This document shows positions 57,335 through 64,000 of a stretch of DNA of 64,000 bases, one piece after another. Positions within the stretch are counted from its first letter, which is position 1; every line of letters begins with the position of its first letter. The notes below the pieces were generated by a model, which saw nothing but the letters and a program-made list of their open reading frames with translations, was not told the DNA's origin and made no database searches. Source of the stretch: CAYMGM01 sp964390005 (GTDB lineage: Bacteria; Pseudomonadota; Alphaproteobacteria; UBA9219); the NCBI GenBank assembly GCA_964390005.1, contig CAYMGM010000001.1, positions 496,001 through 560,000 on the forward strand, written 5' to 3'. The translations under genes and the position numbers were made by a program.

Positions 57335-58093
57335 TCAGAACCCCTCAACAACCTGAGGGGTATCACCGTGTGATTCGACCATATGGGCGATTTGAGCCCC
57401 GGCTTTTTGCACGGCCTGCGCATCGACGCCTTTGACGACCAAAGCGACGCCAATCTCACGGCCTTTAAGCGTGGGGTACGAGCCGATTTCCAGCATAGGA
57501 AAAGCCTCGGCAATCGCCGTCAACTCGGCCGCCATCAGACTTTCGGGCGTGTGGCACCGCACGGTGCAAACGTGCAATTTAGCCCCCATTTCAAGGGTTT
57601 GCGCGGCGGCATCCAGCATCACGCTCATAATTTCAGGCACGCCTGCCAGCACAAAAACATTGCCCAAGCGAACGCCGGGGGCCCCGCTTAGGCTGTTCGG
57701 GATTAAAAGGGCCCCTTCCGGCACCAAGGCCATCCGCAAACGGGCCGGATTAAGGTTTTCAGCCCCATAATAATCTTCCAAAGCCTTCCGCGCCGAGGGG
57801 TGTTCGATCAAAGGAACGCCAAAAGCCGTGGCCACACAAGCCATGGTAATATCGTCATGCGTGGGCCCAATACCGCCTGTGGTAAAGACGTAAGTATATT
57901 TCTGACGCAAAGGATTTAAGGCTTCAACAATCGCGGTCTCTTCATCGGGCACCACGCGGATTTCGCGTGTGACAATCCCCAAAGAAAACATCTTTGTCGC
58001 CAACGCATGGATATTTTTGTCAGCAGTACGACCCGATAGAATTTCATTCCCGATCACCAAAAAAGCCGCCGTCGGATTTTGATCAAATGGCAT
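57335..58093 (-). CDS. CinA-like molybdopterin-binding domain protein
   Basis: 252 aa. FLVIGNEILSGRTADKN at the start, FTTGGIGPTHDDITMACVA (about 70-88) and NSLSGAPGVRLGNVFVLAGVPEIM are typical of the COG1058 domain of CinA/MoaB-like fold. It lacks the C-terminal nicotinamide-nucleotide amidase domain of full CinA; alphaproteobacteria often code this part alone. Possibly an ADP-ribose or NMN-related pyrophosphatase. Start ATG 58093 with AGGAAAGGGG upstream. Confidence 0.9.
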   Translation of the reverse strand: MPFDQNPTAAFLVIGNEILSGRTADKNIHALATKMFSLGIVTREIRVVPDEETAIVEALNPLRQKYTYVFTTGGIGPTHDDITMACVATAFGVPLIEHPSARKALEDYYGAENLNPARLRMALVPEGALLIPNSLSGAPGVRLGNVFVLAGVPEIMSVMLDAAAQTLEMGAKLHVCTVRCHTPESLMAAELTAIAEAFPMLEIGSYPTLKGREIGVALVVKGVDAQAVQKAGAQIAHMVESHGDTPQVVEGF

Positions 58094-58211
58094 TGCGTCC
58101 CCTTTCCTATCTAATTTCGCCTGACAGTGTACACGACAGAAGCCCCTTCGGCATGCAGATATTAAATACGCCCCGCCCCTCTTTTCCCCTGAATGCCAAA
58201 TGCTGAATGCT

Positions 58212-58245
58212 AAAAACCCCGCGAGATTTCTCTCGCGGGGTTTTT
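58212..58245. terminator. strong bidirectional rho-independent terminator
   Basis: 15-bp stem AAAAACCCCGCGAGA/TCTCGCGGGGTTTTT with a four-base loop, just after the hppA stop (minus strand). Confidence 0.93.
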
Positions 58246-58264
58246 ATCTCACTCACAAGAAAGA

Positions 58265-60373
58265 TCAGCCCTTCGCCATGCTGGCCAAGATGGCAAGCAA
58301 CAGAATGGCGACGATGTTGATGATCTTGATCATCGGGTTGACGGCGGGACCAGCCGTATCTTTGTACGGGTCGCCGACGGTGTCGCCGGTCACGGCAGCT
58401 TTATGAGCTTCCGAACCTTTGCCACCAAAGTTACCGACTTCGATGTACTTTTTCGCGTTGTCCCAAGCGCCGCCGCCCGATGTCATCGAGATAGCAACGA
58501 ACAGGCCCGTCACGATGGTGCCCAGCAGCATGGCGCCCAGTGCCGAGAAAGCCTCGGCCTGATCGGCCAGACGGCTCACAACGACATACAGAACGACAGG
58601 CGCGGCCACAGGCAGAAGCGACGGAACGATCATTTCACGGATCGCGGCCTTGGTCAGCATGTCAACGGCACGGCCATATTCAGGCTTCGCTTTGCCTTCC
58701 ATGATGCCTTTGATTTCCGCGAACTGGCGACGGACTTCATGCACAACCGAGCTAGCCGCACGACCAACAGCCGTCATCGCCATGGCACCGAACAGGTACG
58801 GCAACATGCCGCCCACGAACAGACCAACAACGACGTACGGGTTCTGAAGCTCGAACTTCACCGTAACGTTCGGGAAGTAGTGCTGCAGATCCTGCAAGTA
58901 GGCCGAGAACAGAACCAGCGAAGCCAAAGCGGCTGAAGCGATGGCATAGCCCTTGGTCACGGCTTTCGTCGTGTTGCCAACAGCGTCCAAAGCATCGGTG
59001 GTGACGCGGATGTCTTTCGGCATTTCCGACATTTCGGCGATACCGCCAGCATTATCGGTGACAGGGCCATAAGCATCGACAGCGATGATTGTACCAGCCA
59101 AAGCCAGCATGGTCGTCGCGGCGATCGCGATGCCGAACAGACCGGCAACCTGATACGCAATGACGATACCGACGCAGATGACCAGAACGGGCAGCGCGGT
59201 CGATTCCATGGAAACGGCCAAGCCTTGGATCACGTTCGTGCCGTGGCCGCTTTCAGAAGCCTTGGCAACGCTCTTGACCGGACGATATTCGGTCGAGGTG
59301 TAGTATTCTGTGATCCAAACCATCAAGGCCGTGACACCCAAGCCAACAGCGGCGCAAATCATCAGCGACGTGCCGGTGATCGACAAACCGCCAACGGTTT
59401 CGATGCTTTCGTCAAACCCAACCATTTTCTTGACCACGACAGCGATCAGACCAGCCGAGATAACGCCGCTGGCGATCAGGCCTTTGTACAAAGCGCCCAT
59501 GATGTTCTGGCTTTTGCCCAAGCGGACAAAATAGGTGCCCAGAACCGAGGCCACGATGCAGACCGCCGCAATAACAAGCGGCAAGATCATCATGGTATCG
59601 CGCATCGCGCCGGTGAAGAAGGTCGCGGCCAAAAGCATGGTCGCCACAATCGTCACGGCATAGGTTTCGAACAAGTCGGCAGCCATACCGGCGCAATCGC
59701 CCACATTGTCGCCCACGTTATCGGCGATCACGGCGGGGTTACGGGGGTCATCTTCGGGAATGTTGGCTTCGACCTTACCGACCAAGTCAGCGCCGACGTC
59801 GGCACCCTTGGTGAAGATACCGCCACCCAAACGCGCAAAGATTGAAATCAGCGAAGCGCCAAAGCTCAAGGCGACCAAGGCTTCGATGATAGCGCGCAGC
59901 GACTCTGCGCTATCAACGCCTTTCCACTGCAACAACGCGTAATAATAGCCGCTGACGCCCAAAAGGCCGAGACCAACAACGAGCAGACCCGTCACAGCGC
60001 CCGAGCGGAAAGCCAGGCTCAAAGCCTGCTTCAAGCCTTCCTGCGCGGCGGCGGCGGTGCGGACGTTGGCGCGGACCGACACGTTCATGCCGATATAACC
60101 TGCAAAGCCCGACAGAACAGCGCCGACAACAAAGCCGGTCGCGACATGGATGCCCAAAAAGACAGCCAAAGCAATGCAGATCACAACACCGACGCAAGCG
60201 ACGGTAAAGTACTGACGGTTCAGATAGGCTTTGGCGCCTTCCTGAATGGCACCAGCGATTTCCTGCATCCGAGCATTCCCGGCCGATGAGGCCAAGATCT
60301 GCCGTGCGGTCACAAGACCGTAAAGCAGAGCCAAAGCCCCGCAGGCAAAAATAAGCATAAACGCGTTAGGCAT
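58265..60373 (-). CDS. hppA: K+-independent membrane proton-translocating pyrophosphatase
   Basis: 702 aa, about 16 helices, couples hydrolysis of pyrophosphate to proton export. Substrate site: GGGIFTKGADVGADLVGKVE and EDDPRNPAVIADNVGDNVGDCAGM. The GNTTKAVTKG segment has Lys at the position that marks K+-independent enzymes (Ala in K+-dependent ones). C-terminal block VTGDTVGDPYKDTAGPAVNP is present. It supplies proton motive force and clears PPi from biosynthesis. Strong terminator 20 bases beyond the stop. Confidence 0.97.
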   Translation of the reverse strand: MPNAFMLIFACGALALLYGLVTARQILASSAGNARMQEIAGAIQEGAKAYLNRQYFTVACVGVVICIALAVFLGIHVATGFVVGAVLSGFAGYIGMNVSVRANVRTAAAAQEGLKQALSLAFRSGAVTGLLVVGLGLLGVSGYYYALLQWKGVDSAESLRAIIEALVALSFGASLISIFARLGGGIFTKGADVGADLVGKVEANIPEDDPRNPAVIADNVGDNVGDCAGMAADLFETYAVTIVATMLLAATFFTGAMRDTMMILPLVIAAVCIVASVLGTYFVRLGKSQNIMGALYKGLIASGVISAGLIAVVVKKMVGFDESIETVGGLSITGTSLMICAAVGLGVTALMVWITEYYTSTEYRPVKSVAKASESGHGTNVIQGLAVSMESTALPVLVICVGIVIAYQVAGLFGIAIAATTMLALAGTIIAVDAYGPVTDNAGGIAEMSEMPKDIRVTTDALDAVGNTTKAVTKGYAIASAALASLVLFSAYLQDLQHYFPNVTVKFELQNPYVVVGLFVGGMLPYLFGAMAMTAVGRAASSVVHEVRRQFAEIKGIMEGKAKPEYGRAVDMLTKAAIREMIVPSLLPVAAPVVLYVVVSRLADQAEAFSALGAMLLGTIVTGLFVAISMTSGGGAWDNAKKYIEVGNFGGKGSEAHKAAVTGDTVGDPYKDTAGPAVNPMIKIINIVAILLLAILASMAKG

Positions 60374-60628
60374 GGAGAAACCCCTTCATTTTCTCTTTAC
60401 AAGATGGAACCTTTCGGTCGAGGGGCATGGGAGAGCCGGGCCTTTAATTTAAAGACTTTTTGATCATGCAGAGTTTTTCGACATGAAAACGACCGCGCCG
60501 CCGCGCCCACGACAGGCAGAAGCGGGCGGCAGAATGCCAAGTTAACGACAGCGACGCAAGAGGAAAGAAGGCCTAAGGTTAAGAAGAACCCGCCTTTTTA
60601 AAGATTAAGTCTGTTGAGAAGCCCCACG

Positions 60629-61117
60629 TTACAAGCGGCGCTGCGCCAATGATTCGATCAAAATATCATCGACCTGCGCGCCATTGACGTTTTTCTTCAA
60701 GTAATAAGCGATATATTTCTTTGCCTTAGGCAAGTTAATAGCGTTGCCCATTTTCAGATCGCCGCTTCCCATGCCGCCGTAGATGGCTTGTAAGATGGCA
60801 TCTTGAACGCGCGGCATCCGGTTTAAAAAGGCCTTGGCCGCGTCGCTGTCTTTGACTTGAATGACGATAGAAAGAGACACGATTTGATCGGCACCATAAT
60901 CGTCAATAACGGTAATATGCACCGGTTTGACGTGAATCATGACCGGATCGCCGTCAAATTTGCCGCCCGAGACTTCATCGTCAGAAGATCCGCTTTTGGC
61001 TTCCTTGGTGGGGGCTTTTTCTGGCTGACTGCTGGCCCATGCGGCCTCAGGCACGCTCAAGGCAAGCCCGGCGGCAAAAAGCAATAACATTATGTTTTTA
61101 AATAATATTCTTTTCAT
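60629..61117 (-). CDS. FliL-like periplasmic protein
   Basis: 162 aa with a signal peptide (MKRILFKNIMLLLFAAGLALSVPEAAWA). After a charged linker (about 30-55) the domain VMIHVKPVHITVID, VSLSIVIQVKDSDAAKAFLNRMPRVQDAILQAIYG and IAYYLKKNVNGAQVDDILIESL follows the FliL/stomatin-like pattern. FliL stabilises flagellar stators; no flagellar gene is nearby and the protein has a cleavable signal rather than an anchor, so another role is possible. Good GGAGAGAGGG site upstream. Confidence 0.65.
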   Translation of the reverse strand: MKRILFKNIMLLLFAAGLALSVPEAAWASSQPEKAPTKEAKSGSSDDEVSGGKFDGDPVMIHVKPVHITVIDDYGADQIVSLSIVIQVKDSDAAKAFLNRMPRVQDAILQAIYGGMGSGDLKMGNAINLPKAKKYIAYYLKKNVNGAQVDDILIESLAQRRL

Positions 61118-61316
61118 CCCTCTCTCCTTATCCTCCTAAGTATAAGGGGAAAGCCTTGAGGAACTTTTAATAGACAGCAATTTTTTGCTGCATCGCATCA
61201 AAATGTCTTTTCAAAAATTAAAGGATCGTCAAGCAAAACAGAAATACAATGAGGATGCATTTTTATCGTGAAGGAATAGCAACGAATATGAACCCCTCTA
61301 TTTCGAGGAGCGAGCG

Positions 61317-61517
61317 ATGAGAGATCACAGAAGACAAGCGGCGCCGACAGCGACACTAAACAGCATGAAATTAGAGACAGCCAAGATGACCATGGCTGCG
61401 GCCCCAGCAGCGCCAAAAGAAGAACAAAGACTGACCAATCGACAGATTCGGCAGGAAGAAAAAAACAATCAACGCACGGTGCCGCGCACGCTGATGCAGC
61501 CCACACTGATGGGATAA
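61317..61517 (+). CDS. small basic protein, possible
   Basis: 66 aa, start ATG 61317 with GAGGAGCGAG upstream. Very basic and polar (RLTNRQIRQEEKNNQRTVPR), with Ala/Pro-rich middle. No family recognised. The frame is convincing only for the ribosome site and lack of any other gene here; it ends 14 bases before the nusB stop on the other strand. Confidence 0.4.
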   Translation: MRDHRRQAAPTATLNSMKLETAKMTMAAAPAAPKEEQRLTNRQIRQEEKNNQRTVPRTLMQPTLMG

Positions 61518-61530
61518 GTCTTCAATTGGG

Positions 61531-62007
61531 TTAGGCAACCCCGCGCAGCTTTTTGCCGAGTTTATCTAAAACGGCGTTCACAAGGCCGGGCTCTTTGCCT
61601 TGGAAATAGGCGTTCGCCACATCAACGTAATCGTTGACGATCGCGCCTTGCGGGACATCCGTGTGGTTCAAAAGCTCGAAAGCGCCCGCCCGTAAAATGG
61701 CGCGCAGCAAAATCTCCATCCGCGTAAGCGAAAAGCGACTATCCAACATCCCCACCAATAGCGCGTCTAAATCAGCTTCGTTCACGGCAACGCCATTGGC
61801 AATCGCCGCAAAAAGAGCGGCGTCTGGCATCATATCGCCTGCAGGCGATACGTCTTCGTCAAACAGCGGCGCAAAGCCTTGATCCACCGTCTCGGCCACA
61901 ATATCCGCCAAGGTCTGTTCGCCAAAATGGGCGCGATACAACGCTTGAACCGCAGCCAAGCGCGCAAGGGTTTTTCCCTTGTTCTTTTTTTGATCTGAAT
62001 CGCTCAT
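61531..62007 (-). CDS. nusB: transcription antitermination protein NusB
   Basis: 158 aa all-helical RNA-binding protein for rRNA antitermination. LARLAAVQALYRAHFG at the start, LTRMEILLRAILRAGAFELL and IVNDYVDVANAYFQGKEPGLVNAVLDKLGK at the end are diagnostic. A short N-terminal charged stretch precedes. It follows ribH by 24 bases in the nrdR-ribE-ribB-ribH-nusB run typical of alphaproteobacteria. Confidence 0.95.
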   Translation of the reverse strand: MSDSDQKKNKGKTLARLAAVQALYRAHFGEQTLADIVAETVDQGFAPLFDEDVSPAGDMMPDAALFAAIANGVAVNEADLDALLVGMLDSRFSLTRMEILLRAILRAGAFELLNHTDVPQGAIVNDYVDVANAYFQGKEPGLVNAVLDKLGKKLRGVA

Positions 62008-62031
62008 AAAACTTGTGCTTTCTCTTTTTCT

Positions 62032-62547
62032 TTAACCGGCAACCCAACGCCGTTTGGGCATCAATCGGAAATGCCGCTTCAGTTCGATCATTCGTAAGCA
62101 AGCCTCAACCGCGCCGCCGCCTTTGTTCATCCGGGCCGGATCGGCGCGTTCCATCGCTTGCTCCATCGTGTCACACGTCAAAATCCCGTTGCCAATGGCC
62201 AACGTATAATGCAACGCGACTTCTTGTAAGCCCCACGCACTCTGATCGCCCACGATCACATCGTGCCGCGTTCCCCCTTTGATAACGCACCCCAGCGCCA
62301 CATACCCTTCATAACGCCGCCGCACGGCATCAAAGGACAGCGATTTAACCGCATAGCCGATGGCCGATGGAATCTCCAAAGCCCCTGGCACTTGAAATAC
62401 GTCATACGTCGCGCCAGCACGGTCTAAGACAGCCTTGGCTCCCTGAAGCAAAAAGGCCGAGACCTCACGATAAAACGGGGCCTCAATAACCATGACATGG
62501 GGCTTCTCGTCAAACGCAAATTGCGAGGGTTCGTGACGCTCTTCCAT
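62032..62547 (-). CDS. ribH: 6,7-dimethyl-8-ribityllumazine synthase
   Basis: 171 aa. VMVIEAPFYREVSAFLLQGA, VFQVPGALEIPSAI, YVALGCVIKGGTRHDVIV (catalytic His) and LAIGNGILTCDTMEQAMERAD are all lumazine synthase signatures. It condenses the RibA-derived pyrimidine with the RibB product. Located between ribB and nusB. Confidence 0.96.
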   Translation of the reverse strand: MEERHEPSQFAFDEKPHVMVIEAPFYREVSAFLLQGAKAVLDRAGATYDVFQVPGALEIPSAIGYAVKSLSFDAVRRRYEGYVALGCVIKGGTRHDVIVGDQSAWGLQEVALHYTLAIGNGILTCDTMEQAMERADPARMNKGGGAVEACLRMIELKRHFRLMPKRRWVAG

Positions 62548-62626
62548 TGGAATCTCCCGTTAACCATGGTTGGACTGGGGGGACTTAGATAGCACAGCCC
62601 CCCGGCAATCGCCAGCGCGCAATTAT

Positions 62627-63250
62627 TTAGGCGGCCTGACGGCGCAGGCGATAGGAAAGCAAATCGGCAATGGTGCCGATGGGCATGTTGTGCTTTTCGG
62701 CAAAAGCCATCAAATCAGGCAGACGCGCCATGGTCCCATCATCGTTCATGACTTCGCAAATCACGGCGCTGGGATTAAGGCCTGCCATACGCACAATATC
62801 GACAGCCCCTTCTGTGTGGCCCTGACGATCCAAAACGCCATCGGCCTGCGCAACCAGCGGAAAGACATGCCCTGGGACAACAACGCTTTGCGGCGTCGCG
62901 TTGGGGTCAATCGCAACCGAAATGGTGCAAGCGCGATCAAAAGCCGAAATGCCCGTTGTAACGCCTTCGCGCGCTTCGATTGAAACCGTAAAAGCCGTTC
63001 CATGCTGGCTTTCATTCTGCGAGGTCATCATCGGAAGACCAAGGCGTTTGACCTGTCCTTCCTCAAGCGCCAAACAAACCAAGCCGCGCGCATGCGTTGC
63101 CATAAAATTGACCGCCGCTGGCGTTGCAAAGCAGGCCGGAATAACGACGTCACCTTCGTTCTCGCGCCCTTCGTCATCGACCAGGATAAACATGCCCCCT
63201 GCACGCGCCGTCGCAATCAGGGTTTCTGTCGAGGCCAATTTGCTTTTCAT
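62627..63250 (-). CDS. ribB: 3,4-dihydroxy-2-butanone 4-phosphate synthase
   Basis: 207 aa, single domain, no GTP cyclohydrolase II part. Active-site segment ILVDDEGRENEGDVVIPA (about 24-41), FMATHARGLVCLAL, and the closing TEGAVDIVRMAG and VICEVMNDDGTMAR. Makes the four-carbon unit for riboflavin from ribulose 5-phosphate. Start overlaps ribE stop (ATGA). Confidence 0.96.
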   Translation of the reverse strand: MKSKLASTETLIATARAGGMFILVDDEGRENEGDVVIPACFATPAAVNFMATHARGLVCLALEEGQVKRLGLPMMTSQNESQHGTAFTVSIEAREGVTTGISAFDRACTISVAIDPNATPQSVVVPGHVFPLVAQADGVLDRQGHTEGAVDIVRMAGLNPSAVICEVMNDDGTMARLPDLMAFAEKHNMPIGTIADLLSYRLRRQAA

Positions 63251-63852
63251 GAGCGCTCTCCTTCTTGTTCGACTTGGCGCATCCGCGCCACATAACGGGC
63301 AAGCGGATCCACCTCAAAGTTCAACATATCGCCAACCGCGCGTGCGCCGATGGTTGTTTCTTGCTGCGTAAAGGGAATGATATTGACGCCAAAACGGTTG
63401 GCGTCAACCTCATTAACCGTCAGCGAGATCCCATCCAGCGCGACCGAGCCCTTAGGGGCCACAAAAGATGAAAAAGAATCAGGGATTTCAAAAGTAAAAC
63501 GAACGCTGTCGCCATCGGGGGCTTTGGCAACGACTCGCGCAAGCCCATCGACATGGCCTGTGACGATGTGCCCGCCCAATTCGTCGCCCATCCGCAACGC
63601 GGGCTCTAGATTCAAAGCCCGCCCGCTGTCCCATGAAGCCGCCGTTGTTTTGGAAAGAGTCTCCCCCGAAACCTGAACGACAAAATGAGCCTTGTCCGCT
63701 TCGATAACGGTCAAACAAATCCCATCGCAAGCGATTGAGGCCCCCAGCTGAGGCAGACCAAAACTTTCGGGCGGTTTGATCGCAATTTTCCAATCGCCCG
63801 CGCGATCGATCGATTGGATCACGCCTTTGGCTTGAATGATTCCGGTGAACAA
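63247..63852 (-). CDS. ribE: riboflavin synthase, alpha subunit
   Basis: 201 aa with two lumazine-binding barrels: MFTGIIQAKG, SIACDGICLTV, GGHIVTGHVDG in the first; VALDGISLTVNEV and NIIPFTQQETT in the second. It dismutates two lumazines to riboflavin. Gene order nrdR-ribE-ribB-ribH-nusB; ribD, usually between nrdR and ribE, is absent at this place. Confidence 0.96.
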   Translation of the reverse strand: MFTGIIQAKGVIQSIDRAGDWKIAIKPPESFGLPQLGASIACDGICLTVIEADKAHFVVQVSGETLSKTTAASWDSGRALNLEPALRMGDELGGHIVTGHVDGLARVVAKAPDGDSVRFTFEIPDSFSSFVAPKGSVALDGISLTVNEVDANRFGVNIIPFTQQETTIGARAVGDMLNFEVDPLARYVARMRQVEQEGERS

Positions 63853-63873
63853 CGAAAGAAACTCCCTTAGGCT

Positions 63874-64000
63874 TTACACGGCATCGTGGCGCAATGTTTC
63901 GACGAACTCGTTAAAATCGGCAGGCGAACGGAAGTCGCGGTAAACAGACGCATAGCGAACATAAGCGACGTGATCCAGCTTATGCAGCGTATCCATAACC
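63874..64000 (-). CDS. nrdR: transcriptional repressor NrdR, C-terminal part (runs off window)
   Basis: The last 41 codons of an open frame that enters from the right edge, ending in TAA at 63874. The sequence LDHVAYVRYASVYRDFRSPADFNEFVE is diagnostic of the NrdR ATP-cone end. NrdR represses ribonucleotide reductase genes. The zinc finger and ATP-cone start lie outside. Confidence 0.9.
   Translation of the reverse strand, partial: VMDTLHKLDHVAYVRYASVYRDFRSPADFNEFVETLRHDAV

Noticed and set aside
61198..61506. 102-codon minus-strand hydrophobic frame
   Set aside because: Antisense to a frame with a proper ribosome site; Cys/Trp-rich composition looks like a shadow.
1..64000. CRISPR array
   Set aside because: The only regular repeats have a 230-base period with no short repeat/spacer pattern, and no cas genes are present.

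Overview
The window comes from an alphaproteobacterium with a moderately GC-rich genome. The lineage is read from gene content: hopanoid genes (hpnL, hpnH, hpnG, shc), the nrdR-ribE-ribB-ribH-nusB order, a K+-independent proton pyrophosphatase, an alphaproteobacterial-type LexA box, and a head/baseplate gene cluster related to the Rhodobacter gene transfer agent (GTA). I cannot place it below class level.

Layout. 1-6.7 kb: an envelope/glycolipid block (exported protein, GT4 glycosyltransferase, PIG-L deacetylase, HpnL, HisN-like phosphatase, LpxH-like phosphoesterase) and pheA. 6.7-9.6 kb: a tRNA-Met gene whose last 15 bases are repeated 2.8 kb downstream. The two copies enclose an AT-richer three-gene operon (NucS-like nuclease with an EVE-like domain, an unknown protein, a four-helix membrane protein) and no integrase. 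This looks like an undescribed defence-type island. 9.6-18 kb: MFS transporter, cold-shock protein and DEAD-box helicase, a zinc-binding chemoreceptor, a Y-family DNA polymerase with an SOS box, and a pair of paralogous unknown genes, one frameshifted. 18.3-31.6 kb: ffh-rpsP-rimM-trmD-rplS interrupted by four 230-bp tandem repeats, then ispH-hpnH, a second array of the same repeat, a MurC-like ligase, hpnG, shc and a methyltransferase.

32.1-47.9 kb: a GTA/prophage-like cluster, almost all on the minus strand. It has small and large terminase, portal, prohead protease, capsid, head-tail connector and closure, then directly the distal baseplate proteins (DUF2460, DUF2163, NlpC/P60, hub), DUF2793 and a lysis cassette (lysozyme, holin-like, nested spanins). 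The tail terminator, major tail protein and tape measure that normally sit in the middle are absent, and there is no integrase or replication gene. A divergent S24-type repressor with two operator-like palindromes borders it. 48.5-50.7 kb: a tRNA-dependent cyclodipeptide synthase flanked by two paralogous HTH/PLD-like regulators, the second notable accessory locus.

50.7-56.8 kb: a polyamine block. Agmatine deiminase and N-carbamoylputrescine amidase make putrescine from agmatine, a PLP decarboxylase makes it from ornithine, and a deoxyhypusine-synthase-like enzyme probably makes homospermidine. Upstream of the decarboxylase lies a long structured leader, probably the alphaproteobacterial speF leader, ending in a hairpin that hides the ribosome binding site. 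57-64 kb: a small membrane protein, a CinA-type protein, hppA, a FliL-like protein, nusB and riboflavin genes, and the 3' end of nrdR at the edge.
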